A stretch of DNA of 64,000 nucleotides, taken from NCBI GenBank assembly GCA_029237695.1, contig CM055265.1, forward strand, positions 72,207,912 to 72,271,911. Direction: 5' to 3'. Position numbers and translations under genes: made by a program. This DNA comes from Conchocele bisecta. Its lineage: Eukaryota; Mollusca; Bivalvia; Lucinida; Thyasiridae. Positions 44,335 to 56,049 of the stretch are shown here, piece by piece. The notes under the pieces are model-generated. The model did no database searches. It was not told the origin of the DNA and saw nothing but the letters and a program-made list of their open reading frames with translations. Each line of letters starts with the position of its first letter. The stretch's first letter is position 1.

Positions 44335-45010
44335 TATAAACATGTAAACCAAATTTGGTTACGATCCGTCAAGTAGAACACGACTTATTGCGTGGACAAG
44401 GATACGGAGTCCGAAAATTAAAAATGGCCGCCAAGTGGAGATAAGTCATGGGACTTTTTTCAAAATCAATATGCTTCTTCGTCTTGCCGTGAGAAACATG
44501 AATACCGAATTTGGTTATGATCGGTCAAGTAGAACTCGAGTTATTGCGTGGACAATGATACAGAATGCGAAAATTAAAAATGGCTGCCAAGGTGAGATAA
44601 GTATCGGACATTTATCAAAATCAATAGGCTTCTTTGTCTTGCCATGATAAACATGTATACCGAATTTGGTTTCGATCGGTGAAGTAGAACTTGAGTTATT
44701 GGTGAACAAGGATACAGAATGTGAAAATTAAAAATGGCCACCAAGGGAAGATAAGTCATCGGAAAATTCTCCAAATCAATAGGCTTCTTCGTCTTGCCGT
44801 GATAAACATGTATACCGAATTTGGTTTAATATGAGCGGTGAAGTAGAACTCGAGTCATTGCGTGGACAAGGATACAGAGTGCGAAAAATAAAAATGGCCG
44901 CCAAGGGGATAAGTCATCGGAAATTTTTGAAAATCAATAGGCATGTATACCAAATTTGGTTACATGCCAAATATGGTTACAATTCGTCAAGTAGACTAGT
45001 TGTGTGGACA
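44335..45010. repeat. Tandem array of ~140 bp units
   Basis: About five units share ATACCGAATTTGGTT, GGTCAAGTAGAACTCGAGTT, GCGTGGACAAGGATACAGA and AAAAATGGCCGCCAAGG. Reading frames across it are by-products of the repeat. Confidence 0.85.
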
Positions 45011-45394
45011 AGCTGTGCCCGCCCGCCCGTACAAGATGAATACATAATACGTCCCGTTTTTTCAACTGGTGTATAAAAACAGCAGAAGGCAATTTCTGTC
45101 AACTACAGCAGACGGCGATTTCCGATGGGTTAACTACAGGTAATGGTCAGGAAAACAAAACTGCAACACGTGTGTATTTCAGTATATTTATTTTACCTTT
45201 TCATGATAAACATGAACATGAAATGCAATCCGAGGCTACCCATGTTATATAACATCTTTAAACACATTCGGAAAGTTCTGTCCCAATCTGGCAGAAATTT
45301 CATATTCACTAACACCATTGTTCAATACTCTGAATACGTCCTCTAAATTGAACTCCAAATCAAACTATTTGATTGGCCAACACTGCAATTCAAA

Positions 45395-45485
45395 GCTAAA
45401 GCTTAGCCAACCAAATTGAAGGGTTAGTGGAAAAGGTGGCTAACTCCATTATGGAGTTAGCCCCCTTTCCCACCAACCCTTCATT
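45395..45485. repeat. Hairpin with GGAGTTAGCC core
   Basis: CCAAATTGAAGGGTTAGTGG and GGTGGCTAACTCCA are mirrored by TGGAGTTAGCCCCC and CCACCAACCCTTCA. The same GGGGGCTAACTCCGTC core recurs at 46,665-46,690. Confidence 0.75.
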
Positions 45486-47683
45486 TAGTTTGGAGAATAA
45501 AATTGCCATTTGTAAGTTATTAATGATAACAAGTGTTGAGGTCTAAATTACACCAACTCACAACAGCGTGCATAAGCAAAGCCCAACAACATATACCCAC
45601 CAAAAAACATCAGAAACACAATGACTAACAACATCTTCAATGTTTACCGGAATGCACAATTCACACAAAGCAGTGCGTGACTGTACACTGCACACATATA
45701 CACTCTTAAATTTTCTCCTAGAAGCTAGACCTCGTTGTGAGGCTTGCATTGATTATTTAAATGGCAAAACTCGAGCATTCAACAGCTGGAGTGACAGATC
45801 TGGGGCCCGTTTCACAAACCTTTGTACGACTAAAATGTTTGTAAGTGCAAATTAAGGATCGTCTGGAAATTTCAATTGATGGATTTACATTTATTGAGCA
45901 TAGGCTGCATGCTGAATAAATGTTGAATCCAATAATTGTTTACAAGAAAACATTGTTAATGTGAAATTTACAGACTATTATAATTTTGCATGTACGAACA
46001 TTGTAGTCGTACGAAGTTTAGTGAAACGGCCCACAGAATCACTGGTATGGTAAACCCATAGGACTCTTGATACTGTTTTTAGAGGAGAAAATAGTACAAA
46101 TATGTCATACACATATATGCACACATGCTTCAATAAAAAATACCAAACACAAATACAAAACACAACACATTGAAGAGTTAAAAATATGATTGAAAACAGC
46201 AGATGGTAAGGATAAAAATATGGTACTACAAATGACAGATGGTTCGTGTTTGTTTATTGGCGTTTAACAGCCTATCAACAGTTAAGGTCATTTAAGGCCG
46301 GGTCAATGGGTTTAGTACCAAATCCCATATATTACCTGTACAAGTTCATGTACATGTTCAAATACATGTACAAAGGGGGGGGGGTCCCAAAGTTCAAATA
46401 AACTTCTTGCCATTGCATAATTAGCCTTATGAATTGAAACAAGTTGTCTTCCGTCTCCGCTCATTTAAAAACTCATTATCCAACTCTTACACACGAGAAC
46501 CAGTTCTCATGTTTTCTACATATATTTTAAATGGAACAAAATGTTTGACAGAAAATGAACACATCTACTGAACAATCACATTCAATTTGTATATGAATAA
46601 GTCTGACAGCCATGTTCCCACAGAATGGATATTGTTACAAATCAATTGAAGGTGTCAGCGGAAGAAGGGGGCTAACTCCGTCTTCTGCTGACACCTTCCT
46701 CCTTTCTTTCCCTTCTTCCACCGACACCTTCCTCCCCCTTCTTCCAGTGACCCCTTCAGTTGTGAACAGTGCAGGCATCGATCAACATGCACTCGGGCTC
46801 TCTGATAAGGATCGAAACCTCTTTACATAATAAGGCCTATTTTGTGAGAACAGGGCTCCCCAGATAAAATAGTCAATTCAGGAACACTGATACCGACTGT
46901 ACACACAAGCCAAACTTCAGGAAATATTTCCACAAGACACCCAAGAGAAATCGATGGTAAGCTCTTACATGTATATGCGCATCCAACAAAATAGTCGAAC
47001 CTTCCCACAGAGTTTGTCCGTTTGTTACGGGTTTAACGGCCAATCAACAGCTAAGGTCAATTAAGGCCGGGTCAATGGGTTTAGTACTAAATCCCATATA
47101 TTACCTGTACACGTACATGTACAAAAATCCCAAAATCACAACTGAAGATTTACAATGAAAAAACTATATATTCAGCCCTGAAATCAGAATAATCCTGATC
47201 CGATGCCAGGTCCTCGCCACACCAGAATCACTTGGCCCCCTCCCAAAAGCAGTAGGATCAGTAATAAACTTACTACTTTTATAATGGGCAATAAGCCAAT
47301 AACCCAATTCAACTCCCAGGTAACAAAAGCACCAAAGATAAAAACGTACCTGAGGGTCAAACCAGCCAAATTGTGATTCCTGTAAACAGGAACCCGACCA
47401 ACCACCCACCTTCGCACAGATAATATTTGCTGAAAATGTTATTAAAAGGTAGAGAAATTCTTTGTAAATAGTCTAAGACTGAGAATTCCACCATCTGTTA
47501 ATAATCCTATTTCAAAAACTATCCTGCATGGTTCCAAATCAGTTTTCAGCAAATAGCATTGTGATTGAACCCGATGCAGGGCCGCCGGCCAATTATTGAA
47601 CCGGGTCACGTGCCCAACGACTATTACCAACACTGGTATACCGGTACCACACTGTGCCACGACATGGAACACACATGATGGGA
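45486..47683. other. Intergenic repeats downstream of PEPCK
   Basis: Holds a fold-back end pair (ACTAAAATGTTTGTAAGTGC at 45,829 and CATTGTAGTCGTACGAAGTT at about 46,000) and a hairpin at 46,645-46,705. Two copies of the GTTTAACGGCC...AAGGCCGGGTCAATGGGTTT SINE-like repeat lie at 46,255-46,360 and 47,027-47,125. The part next to 47,684 is the PEPCK 3' UTR, whose end I cannot place. No other gene. Confidence 0.55.
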
Positions 47684-48141
47684 TTACAACCCGGAATTCA
47701 CTCTCTGCCCTAGCTTAGTCAGCTCCTGTTGGATTTCAACAGGCAAAGTGTCCGACACTTGCTCGTCGAAATAGTTCTGCAGTTCCTTCACTTCGCTCTG
47801 CCAGAAGTCTTTCGGTAGATGAAACAAAGCGTCTAGATCTACACTCTCCTTCAAGCCAGTCAAATTTAGAGAGCCCTTCGAGGGCACGTAACCGATGGGC
47901 GTTTTCTGACCACACTCCTCGCCACTTAGACGACGGAAGATCCAATCCAACACGCGGGAATTATCGCCAAAACCGGGCCATAGGAAGCCACCGTTACCTT
48001 TGCGGAACCAGTTGACGTGGTAGATCTTGGGCAGCTGAAGCCCGGGCTTGTCCTGGAAGCTGAGCCAGTGTTGCAGGTAGTGCCCGAAGTTGTAGCCAAA
48101 GAATGGTCGCATCGCAAACGGATCGTGCATCACAGCCTTGC
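47684..48141 (-). CDS. PCK: PEPCK terminal exon
   Basis: Encodes [19 protein letters not shown] (guanine-binding aromatic residues), [20 protein letters not shown] and [10 protein letters not shown]. It ends in a Glu/Leu-rich C-terminal helix and a stop at 47,684. Confidence 0.95.
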
Positions 48142-51100
48142 CTGAAATTACATAGACAGATGTATAGCACGCCATCAGGAAAATGGGCTCTTGTTATGAC
48201 ATATGTCTACATTGTATGATACATGAACATGTTTAAAACAATTATTTTAACCCAGAGACAACTACACACTACAATTGTCGCCTGCTGTTGCTTTTATATC
48301 TTGCCTTACTTCTCGATAAAAACATGGTTTGACAGCACTTCAGAATCATTTCCAATGGAACTGATTCTGAAGTGCAGTCAAAGCTTGTTGTAAATTATTC
48401 TAAAGTGCTCTCTAAGCATGTTTTTGGTGATGCAAAGGGAAAATAAACAGCAGACGACAAAACAATTAAGATAGCGTTGTAAGGATTAACAAAAATTTAG
48501 ATCCAATTATGAATATTTAAAACATTGCAGACACGAAAACATGTATGCAGACTCGCAACCATGAACCACAAGTCATATGTAGCAAAACGTGAAATAAAGC
48601 GTGAATGGGTTTAACGTGCCAGCAACAGCTACGGTAATATCGAGATGGAACCTTGGATGAACATACTATGAAAGTAATGTTTTATGCCTGGGGCGGCGAT
48701 CGAACACACAACCACAGGTATTGAAGGCCACGTTAACCACTAGACCACAACACATCCATAGCAAATCATGAAAGTGACAAGACAAACATCGAGTAGGACG
48801 CACCTTTGTGTTCGGCGGCGGCGGTGGCCTCGGATTTCATGGCGGCTCCAACAAAGACACCGTGTTGCCAGCTGAACGACTCGTACACAAGGGGCACGCC
48901 CTCGGGGCGACGCCCACCGAAGATGATCGCCTCAATTGGCACACCTTCCGGGCTCTCCCACTGCTCGTCGATTATCGGACACTGTGACGCTGGGGTGCAG
49001 AATCTGTTGTGGAAAATACATTCATGACACAAACCGTTATGGAAAACAAATGTGGCTTATGACTATGGCTAGTATAGCACACAATTTGAGACTATAACGG
49101 AGTTATAGTCTCAAATTGGGTGTTATACTAGTTTCAGTGAACTGGAGGAATGGAACTGGACTCCTTTGTGAGCAGTCTAGCTCCTCGAGAAATGGGAATT
49201 ATGGCATGTGTGGCCAGTCTAGCTATCCACTAGCACTATTACAGCACGAGGATATACGTTAGTCACACCCGAAAAACTAGTGAGAAAGAAATACTACTAT
49301 AAAAGCATTTTTCAAATCTTGGGCGAGGATTGAATCCATGACCTCTGGTACTGGTACCCTGCTCTACCAGTAGTTACCATCCCTGCATAATGAATTCAGA
49401 GCTCCAGATAAGCTTTGTGTCTAAAGAGTATTGTACCCCTGATTTCAAATTAAATTCATATTTTATTTTTACAAATGGATTATCGATTTTCTTCATTATT
49501 ATATAGCGAATAAATGATCAAAATAAATTTAAACATTCACTTAATTTGGTGTATTATTACTTATTTATTATGTAATACAGTTGAAAATTTACTTAGTTGA
49601 GCTGCAAAAGGCAAACAGTGTTCAACTAAGTACATTTTCAACTTTATTAAAGTATTTCCACTACTCAATTTGAAAATCAATGCATATTTTCACATTGCTG
49701 CGAGTTATTTTGTACTCCCACTGTTGATAATCGATGCGTATTCATCTAAAATAATATAAAATACGTCAATACGTCCCTTCTCTGGAGCTCTGAATGATAA
49801 AGACAGAGAAAACACAAGTACCTGGAGTTGGGATGGGACGACGGCTTGCCAGTCTCCTTCGTCCATTTCTCCTGACCCAGCCAGGACTTTATGGACACGT
49901 TGTCTGGGAGCTCGTCCTCCATGCCTTCCCAGAATACACCACCGTCGCTCGTCTCGGCCACGTTCGTGAAGACAGAGTTGGTCAACACTGTCCTCATGGC
50001 GTGGGGATTTGTCTTCATTGATGTGCCTGTAATCGAGCAAGTTGCGATTAACAATCTGGGCCTTAACAAGACCAGAGCCCAGTTGCTCAAAGCTTCTGTT
50101 AGCTTAACAGACTATTAAATCCTTAGCATTGCTAAGGATTTAACAGTCTGTTAAACTAACAGAGGTTCTGAGCAACCGCCCTGTCTATTCGACATAAAAG
50201 CTAATTTTCAGGTATTAAACAAGCTTTGCATCGACCTAATATATACTGATAAATTGTCACATAGTGCATCGACTAAATATGTACAGATTCAAAACTATGT
50301 TTAATAATTTCATATGAAGTTAACTGAATGTCAGTGTAATGACATAAGGTAAACAAGGCTGCATTCTTTTCAACGACAACCATGTGATAATTGCTCATTC
50401 TGTCGCAATAAATGTTACCTGATAAATAGAATTCCAGGTTTGTGTCTTTTGATATCAGAAACGATAGGAATTTCGGAAGTCTGACCTGATAAACATGATA
50501 TCAGAAGAGATTGTTGGTCTGGTATACTCTTATTACATACATCTATGTTGTATTACAGCACTAATGGATGAAGCAGACATGCCATGTGAATATTTAAAGC
50601 CACAAGAAAGAAATACAGAGACCATTATGTTTTATTGGTGTAGACCTTCAAAGGGTCATTGATTATTTATCAACGTTTCGTCGATCGAGACCGAAGATTC
50701 TGCTCCAACAAAGCCAGCGATAAAAATTATCGAGCGTTTCTTAGCGTTTCCTAATAAACTTGATATTAAAAGACACTAGCAGGGTATACTCTATACCTAT
50801 CTCACATACCTGGAGCCACGCCGAAGAAGCCAGCCTCCGGGTTGATAGCCCTCAGTTGTCCGTTCTTGTCAAACTTCATCCAGGCGATGTCATCGCCAAC
50901 ACATGTGATCTTGTAGCCGGGAAGCGTGGGCTCCATCATCGCGAGGTTCGTCTTTCCGCACGCACTCGGGAAAGCCGCCGCGAAGTATTTCTTCTCTCCC
51001 TGGGGGTTCTCCACACCCATGATCTGGAGATACAACGATCGCATTAAAGATCAGCACAGGCGTTTATTCTTCCCAGGGGTTACGGAGTCTTAACCCTTTC

Positions 51101-54100
51101 ACCCCTAAGTAACTGAATGGGCCGTGATATGTTAATTTTGCAAACAATCCAATCATCGCAAAATGATTTTCAGACTATTCCATTTATAAAAAGGGGGTAT
51201 TTGTTGTTCTCAAAAATATAAAAATTACTTTCAAACAGTGCAGATCCTGATGAGACGGCTCATCTGGATCTGCACTGTTTGCATAAACCCATATAGCGGG
51301 CTTTCGGGTTCAAAGGATTAAGTTTATAAGTTCTGAAGCTCTTTTTAAATCCGACTTCCCCTTCATGATTTGCACGTGTCCAAACGTGAATAAAATACTA
51401 GAGACAGAGATCAGAGGCTCTCGCAGACCCGCGACCAGATTTCCAATTAAATATGTATTTTAATTTTATAAATGTATTATTGATTTTCTTCCTTATAAAA
51501 AATAAAAGAAATTCACCTATTTGAGCTTCAACTTAAATTTTCAACTATATTACCGTATTTTCACTACTCAATTTGAAAATCAATGCATATTTTCACATTG
51601 CTGTATTTTGCCCACTTTTGATAATTAATGCGTATTCTGCTAAAATAAGTGCACAAAGTATTAAAGCCAATATGCAATATCTGGAGCTCTGCATACTCCA
51701 CCAAGGATTCCGCTGGGGAAAATAAAAAAATCGCCACTTCAAAAAATTACAATTTTCGAAAAAAAATTATAAAAAAACAAAAATATTTTTTTATTCATTT
51801 TTTTTCGAAAATTGTAATTTTTTATCGCCAATTGCGAAAATGGCGATCGCCAGCGGAATCCCTACTCCACAATTGCAAAACTACTCTGAATAGAGGACGT
51901 ACGAATCATGTATGCTCAGTTCAGGATATAGCCAACGTACCAGCATGTGTTCCGCCAGCCAGCCTTCACGTCGGCCCAGGATTGAACCGAGTCGCAGGGC
52001 AAAGCACTTCTTGCCAAGCAGGGAGTTGCCGCCATACCCGCTACCAAACGAGCAGATCTCGTTTCGTTCTGGTAGGTGGGCAATAATCGTATCCTTCGGG
52101 TTGCATGGCCACGAATTCCTGGCAGTGTCTGAAAGTGCAACGCATCATGTGTTCCGGTTTCTGTGATTATAAAGGCTTATGAGCACTGGGATCGTGAATT
52201 CACCACCAATCCCCGCAATTCACCCCATCCCCACACAGTGAACATTAATATGCAGTGTGTAGGGAATTGGGTGAATTAATTATCCGTGTTTCTGAGTATT
52301 TACACAGTGATCTTTACTCGCATTAAAGCAGTTACTTTGAGCAATTTTAAAACAGTTTGAAAATATGAGATTTTCATATAGCCATGCATAATATTATACG
52401 AGCATAGGCCTAGTTAAACTATGTAATGGCTATATAATACAGGTACACAATTTTACTTTAACATGGACAAATCTAAAAATATTCCTGATTTTAACTTTGC
52501 ATATGTTACAAACACAATTTGAATAGTCTCAGACTCTCGCGCTGTCGTTTTTTGTTTCGTTCAATAACATAGTTAAATTATACTGTATGATACACATCTC
52601 TTACCTGTAGATACCACAGGCTTGCCAACGGAATGTAAGCACTTGACAAAATCGTCAGTCTTGAGTGCGTCCAACACGTTGGATCCCATTCGTGTCATGA
52701 TCCGCATGCTGGCCACGACGTAGGCGGAGTCTGTCACCTCGACACCAATCTTGGACAGAGGAGAACCCACTGGTCCCATACTGAATGGTATCACATACAT
52801 TGTGCGGCCTGCAAAAAATATATTTTATCTAAATTATTTTCACAGAAACGTATGCTGAATGATGCTTTACCCATTCCTTTCGGAATATACCTTTACGGGT
52901 ATGAAATTTATAATTATTAAATATTTTATTTTTGTTATTTCACAATCATGTCAATGAAAGTATATGTTGTGACCACTCATTTGAACCAACTCATCGAGAC
53001 GGTTCAAATGGTGGTCGCGACATATACTTCTGAGCGCATAGAAGGAAAATATTTAGGATTTTCCACAAACATAATAGCATATACGTAGCATGAACATGGT
53101 TAATGGATCTCAAAAACCACTATTTCAACGTTTAAAGGCCTTTGGCAGCAACATTGGCATAGTGGATTTGTGGTTCATGTTAAGCATCACTCAACATATT
53201 TAAACTATGTTTGAACGGAGTTTGACTCCCATTAACAGCTAAGTAACATATAACTGTTACCAGCGAATAAGATTGAGCATTTGGGACATACTGAATTTCC
53301 TAAATGCATAAGGTGACACATAATTCTGCATTATAAATAACTTACATGTAATTTAAGAAGTAAGTCACTAAGTGTATATTACAATTACCAACTATAAAGT
53401 GTATGTATAATCATTAGATGATTCAGATCGTGAAGCTATCATGTTCACCTATATCGGTCAACTGTCTGCCCAGGTTTAAGAGGTGAATCGCATATTTATA
53501 TATAACCAGTAGGTGACTACATGTATCATTTTCGCCTAAATTGCCACCAAACATTTTGCTGAGGTTTGAAAGACTTTAAGAGTCGTACCTCGCATGCATC
53601 CGGGGAATCTGGAGTTCAGCTCATTCTTCATGTTTTCTGGCGACATCCAGTTGCCGAGTGTGCCAGACACACCAGACTTCGTCGTGGGTATCGTGTCAGA
53701 CTTCTCTTCCGTGGAAATGTACGTCTTGCTCTCAACACGAGCTACGTCAGCCGGGTCTGTTGTTGCCAACCAGCTAGAACACAAAATAGTTACATTAATC
53801 CATTTCAGTCTTAAGGATACGGTAATTTTTATAAAAACAAAATCTCATTATTTCTTTATTTCTCCATGAAGGTATATGTTGTTACCACTCATTTGAACCG
53901 TCTTGTTGAGACTATTTTAGATTTGAACTAGCCCGAGATCGAAGGGTTCATTGGAAGAAAGGGGCTAACTACCGTCAATTACATTATTTTTCAATAACAC
54001 GACATACATTAATTATTTGCAGTTAGTATATCAGAGCTTCATTGATACTACTAATAAGAACCTGAGGCATTGTGTACATATTCAATGACCAAATGATAAG

Positions 54101-54406
54101 TAGGGCATAACAGTTCACCTACCAATTATGAAAACAGCAACATACCAGTTTTTATACTTTGGCAGTGGCTTGATGGTTTTGTCCTTCTGAAGGATGTATT
54201 GTAGAAGTTCGTTTTCCCGATCCGACCCATCACATATGTGGACTGCGTCGGGTTGACAAACTTTTGCGTTCTCCTCCACGAAGAAGCGAACCTTCTTGGG
54301 CAGACGGTTGAGATTGCCATAGATGATGCTGTATGGCCGTGCAGGCCGGATCTGACTCGCATACTTAGTTGTGGTGGCTGCCTCCTTCAGGAAGTGGCTC
54401 GCAAAC
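47684..54406 (-). CDS. PCK: Phosphoenolpyruvate carboxykinase, GTP type (PEPCK)
   Basis: Eight exons on the minus strand: 54,406-54,146; 53,774-53,589; 52,808-52,605; 52,128-51,941; 51,023-50,810; 50,026-49,822; 49,003-48,804; 48,141-47,684. All junctions are GT...AG and keep phase. The enzyme converts oxaloacetate plus GTP to PEP, GDP and CO2. In marine invertebrates it also feeds the anaerobic succinate route (general knowledge). Diagnostic motifs are FPGCMRG, the P-loop [15 protein letters not shown] with the reactive Cys, [10 protein letters not shown] (metal and nucleotide) and SWQHGVFVG. The first exon(s), about 40-90 residues including any mitochondrial targeting peptide, were not found upstream of 54,406. 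Cytosolic versus mitochondrial form therefore cannot be told. All exons are open, so the gene looks functional. Confidence 0.95.
48270..48465. mobile_element. Fold-back MITE in PEPCK intron
   Basis: ATAAAAACATGGTTTGACAG and CACTTCAGAATCATTTCC are mirrored by GGAACTGATTCTGAAGTG and AGCATGTTTTTGGTGAT. TCGCCTGCTGTTG and CAGCAGACGACAA mark the outer ends. Related to 44,115-44,250. Confidence 0.65.
48600..48755 (-). mobile_element. tRNA-derived SINE in PEPCK intron
   Basis: On the minus strand TTGTGGTCTAGTGGTTAACG (A-box-like) and GTGTTCGATCGCC (B-box) open the element. The tail ends with GCTGGCACGTTAAACCCATT-type sequence. Confidence 0.7.
48804..49003 (-). CDS. PCK: PEPCK exon with [16 protein letters not shown]
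   Basis: Encodes [35 protein letters not shown] (nucleotide contact) and [20 protein letters not shown], which is the mobile lid region in PEPCKs. Confidence 0.94.
49320..49390 (-). mobile_element. tRNA-like SINE head in PEPCK intron
   Basis: Minus strand: GGTAACTACTGGTAGAGCAG and ATGGATTCAATCCTCGCCC resemble pol III A and B boxes. Short, probably a truncated SINE rather than a tRNA gene. Confidence 0.5.
49397..49792. mobile_element. hAT-like MITE in PEPCK intron
   Basis: Ends CAGAGCTCCAGA and TCTGGAGCTCTG. A diverged relative at about 51,412-51,690 shares TCAATTTGAAAATCAATGCA and CATATTTTCACATTGCTG. An internal hairpin carries ACTTAGTTGAGCTGC/GTTCAACTAAGT. The flanking duplication is unclear (AATGA partly shared). 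Confidence 0.65.
49822..50026 (-). CDS. PCK: PEPCK exon with [16 protein letters not shown]
   Basis: Encodes [28 protein letters not shown] and KPSSHPNS. The latter covers the omega-loop-side and nucleotide-binding segments. A hAT-like MITE (49,397-49,792) ends only about 30 bp from its donor. Confidence 0.93.
50087..50178. repeat. Hairpin in PEPCK intron
   Basis: TTGCTCAAAGCTTCTGTTAG and CAGACTATTAAATCCTTAGC are mirrored by GCTAAGGATTTAACAGTCTG and CTAACAGAGGTTCTGAGCAA. Confidence 0.8.
50440..50800. mobile_element. Diverged fold-back element in PEPCK intron
   Basis: GTGTCTTTTGATATCAG at the left and CTTGATATTAAAAGACACTA at the right invert each other. TGGTATACTCT and GGGTATACTCT lie nearby. 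Related to 2198-2345. Confidence 0.5.
50810..51023 (-). CDS. PCK: PEPCK exon with P-loop and metal motif
   Basis: Starts [20 protein letters not shown]. It contains [10 protein letters not shown] (kinase-1a loop with the hyper-reactive Cys) and [11 protein letters not shown] (kinase-2). It ends GFFGVAP with a split Gly codon. Confidence 0.95.
51094..51317. mobile_element. piggyBac-like MITE in PEPCK intron
   Basis: TTAA at both borders. The ends are CCCTTTCACCCCTAAGTAAC and, inverted, TCCTTTGAACCCGAAAGC. The hairpin core is shorter than in the copy at 41,909. Confidence 0.75.
51706..51863. mobile_element. Fold-back MITE with GGATTCCGCTGG ends
   Basis: AAGGATTCCGCTGGGG...TACAATTTTCG is mirrored by CGAAAATTGTAA...GCGATCGCCAGCGGAATCC. 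The centre is A/T-rich. Confidence 0.7.
51941..52128 (-). CDS. PCK: PEPCK exon with [15 protein letters not shown]
   Basis: Encodes [20 protein letters not shown] and [20 protein letters not shown], including metal-site Lys/His-region residues. It ends GWLAEHML. Confidence 0.92.
52605..52808 (-). CDS. PCK: PEPCK exon with [19 protein letters not shown]
   Basis: Encodes the highly conserved VIPFSMGP and [10 protein letters not shown] segments of the substrate-binding domain. It ends PVVST with a split codon. Confidence 0.93.
52960..53030. repeat. Hairpin in PEPCK intron
   Basis: TATATGTTGTGACCACTCAT and TTGAACC are mirrored by GGTTCAAATGGTGGTCGCGA and CATATA. A partial copy lies at 53,870-53,905, and GAGTGGTCACACCATATA is at 2060. 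Confidence 0.7.
53589..53774 (-). CDS. PCK: PEPCK exon with [12 protein letters not shown]
   Basis: Begins [20 protein letters not shown], with the Arg of DVAR that contacts PEP in this family. It ends at NARFPGC-type sequence (SRFPGCMRG). Confidence 0.92.
54146..54406 (-). CDS. PCK: PEPCK exon, N-terminal domain
   Basis: Opens after TTTCAG in phase with [15 protein letters not shown]. It contains [20 protein letters not shown] and [14 protein letters not shown], the PEPCK start that shapes the active-site edge. It ends at TG|GTATGT, so the codon of the following Cys is split. Confidence 0.88.
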
Positions 54407-54461
54407 CTGAAATGTGAAGTAGCGAAAAACTTGAAGAAAATGTTTTTTTTTTATATAAATA

Positions 54462-54545
54462 CTTTCGACATACCACTGTGCCATGCATTAGTGCTGCCAT
54501 CATGGCAGCACCACCAATGCATGGCACAGTGGTATGTAAAATAGG
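54462..54545. repeat. Hairpin upstream of the first recognised PEPCK exon
   Basis: CATACCACTGTGCCATGCAT and TGCTGCCATC are mirrored by GATGGCAGCACCACCA and ATGCATGGCACAGTGGTATG. Confidence 0.85.
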
Positions 54546-54985
54546 AGAGACATTGCACATGAACAGAACTTTCTGTCTGTTAGTGATGTAGTTATGAGTA
54601 CATAATTTCATAACTAATTACATTTCATTACACTGCATTACATAAGCGCAAGGACATAATGGGTTGTTAGTGTGACCATATTTTATAATGGCTGGGTTTC
54701 AGCTATACAGATAATATAACAGATGAAATAGTAAAATTCATCCGTATATCAGAGATTATCTTAGTTGCAGCCTGCAACTCTGATACACAAAATTGCTCAT
54801 AATTAACATTTGAAGCGGGCGCACGATTCACCCAAATCCTCCCCAAATCCTCATTTCCCCCCAAATCCTCATGTAATGAATAAGTTATCCGATTAATATG
54901 TCTCAAAACCTTTTAATATCGTTCTTAAGAAGTTATTGAACCCGATTTGAATACGTTTTTATGGTAAAAAGAGTCTTATTTCGAT
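54546..54985. other. Upstream of PEPCK, first exon not found
   Basis: The missing 5' exon of PEPCK should lie in this direction, but no frame resembling a PEPCK N-terminus was seen here or up to 57 kb. CCCCAAATCCTC repeats occur at 54,840-54,870. Confidence 0.5.
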
Positions 54986-55910
54986 GTTTTAATTTAACTT
55001 AGGCATTCTAGCAGCCAAGGGAGATCATCCAAAATAAATTATGAGATAAATGCAAGGGAGATAAATGTTGTTTGACCAATTTTGGTCAATTGAAACATGC
55101 AAGTTATTTACCATTCCAAATGTTTATTCATCTGTTTTTTTTTATCTCATCAATCAATCAAATTCAGCACATATAGCTTGAAAAAATGACCACGTCCGTA
55201 AATGTCGAGTGTCTATGCAGTACGGGCCCGATATGCAGCAAATCATCCCCAAATCTTCCCCAAATCCTCTTAATTACTCACTTTGTGATGTAAATACCAG
55301 CTTAAATTGTTACTAATTATTGAATAATACTATTTTCAGGTACCTAGCTGATGCAAGGAGTTTGGCTAAAAACGTGAAATTAAAACGAAGCTCGCCAGAA
55401 AATGTCATGGGTGGCCAATATAAATGGTCTTAATTTTCAGAATTGTCTTTCTTGTATATATGTCCCCATATAAATGTTTGTTTGTTTAACGGCATATTAT
55501 ATATCAACATCTGAGGTCGTAATAAAGTGGTTATTGTTTGTGACTGTCTGTCCGGCTTTGTCACAGTTTTGATAGTAAATTATACAAATGATCTCCCTAT
55601 TTCTCCTCCAATGACCGTTAAAAAAACAGATGAATAGTATTACATGTATACACATTCGGAATGGTAAATAAGCTTTGTCACAGTTTTGATAGTAAATTAT
55701 ACAAATGATCTCCCTATTTCTCCTCCAATGACCGTTAAAAAAACAGATGAATAGTATTACATGTATACACATTCGGAATGGTAAATAACTTGCATGTTTC
55801 AATTGACCAAAATGGGTCAAACAACATTTATCTCCCTTGCATTTATCTCATAATTTATTTTGGATGATCTCCCTTCGCTGCTAGAATGCCTAAGTTAAAC
55901 TAGAAATGGA
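54985..55910. mobile_element. Composite inverted-repeat element with internal tandem duplication
   Basis: Positions 54,995-55,145 (TTAACTTAGGCATTCTAGCA ... CATTCCAAATGTTTATTCAT) recur inverted at 55,740-55,905. Inside, a 114 bp unit starting TTTGTCACAGTTTTGATAGT occurs twice in tandem (55,557-55,670 and 55,671-55,784). The unit shares TACCATTCCGAATGTG-type sequence with the left arm. No coding region; apparent frames arise from the repeat. Confidence 0.7.
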
Positions 55911-56049
55911 CGCTTGTCGACAAGCGCATGTGTATCCCCCTCCCCAGATACACAAGTAGTTTGAAAAAAGGGTGATCGAGTTATGCTCCGGAGACAAAAT
56001 CGGTGACGGACAAAGGGAGATAACTAAACAATTAGTGATGCAAGAGTTG
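55911..56049. other. Short spacer, no gene
   Basis: Contains a small palindrome, CGCTTGTCGACAAGCG, at 55,910-55,925. Confidence 0.5.

Noticed and set aside
44435..45076. Short frames between 44.4 and 45.1 kb
   Set aside because: They lie in a 140 bp tandem array and repeat with its period.
54703..54906. 67-residue minus frame as the missing PEPCK first exon
   Set aside because: No resemblance to a PEPCK N-terminus or a targeting peptide, and no donor in the right phase.
55497..55820. 107-residue frame with an internal repeated peptide
   Set aside because: The peptide repeat follows directly from the 114 bp DNA tandem duplication. There is no other coding evidence.
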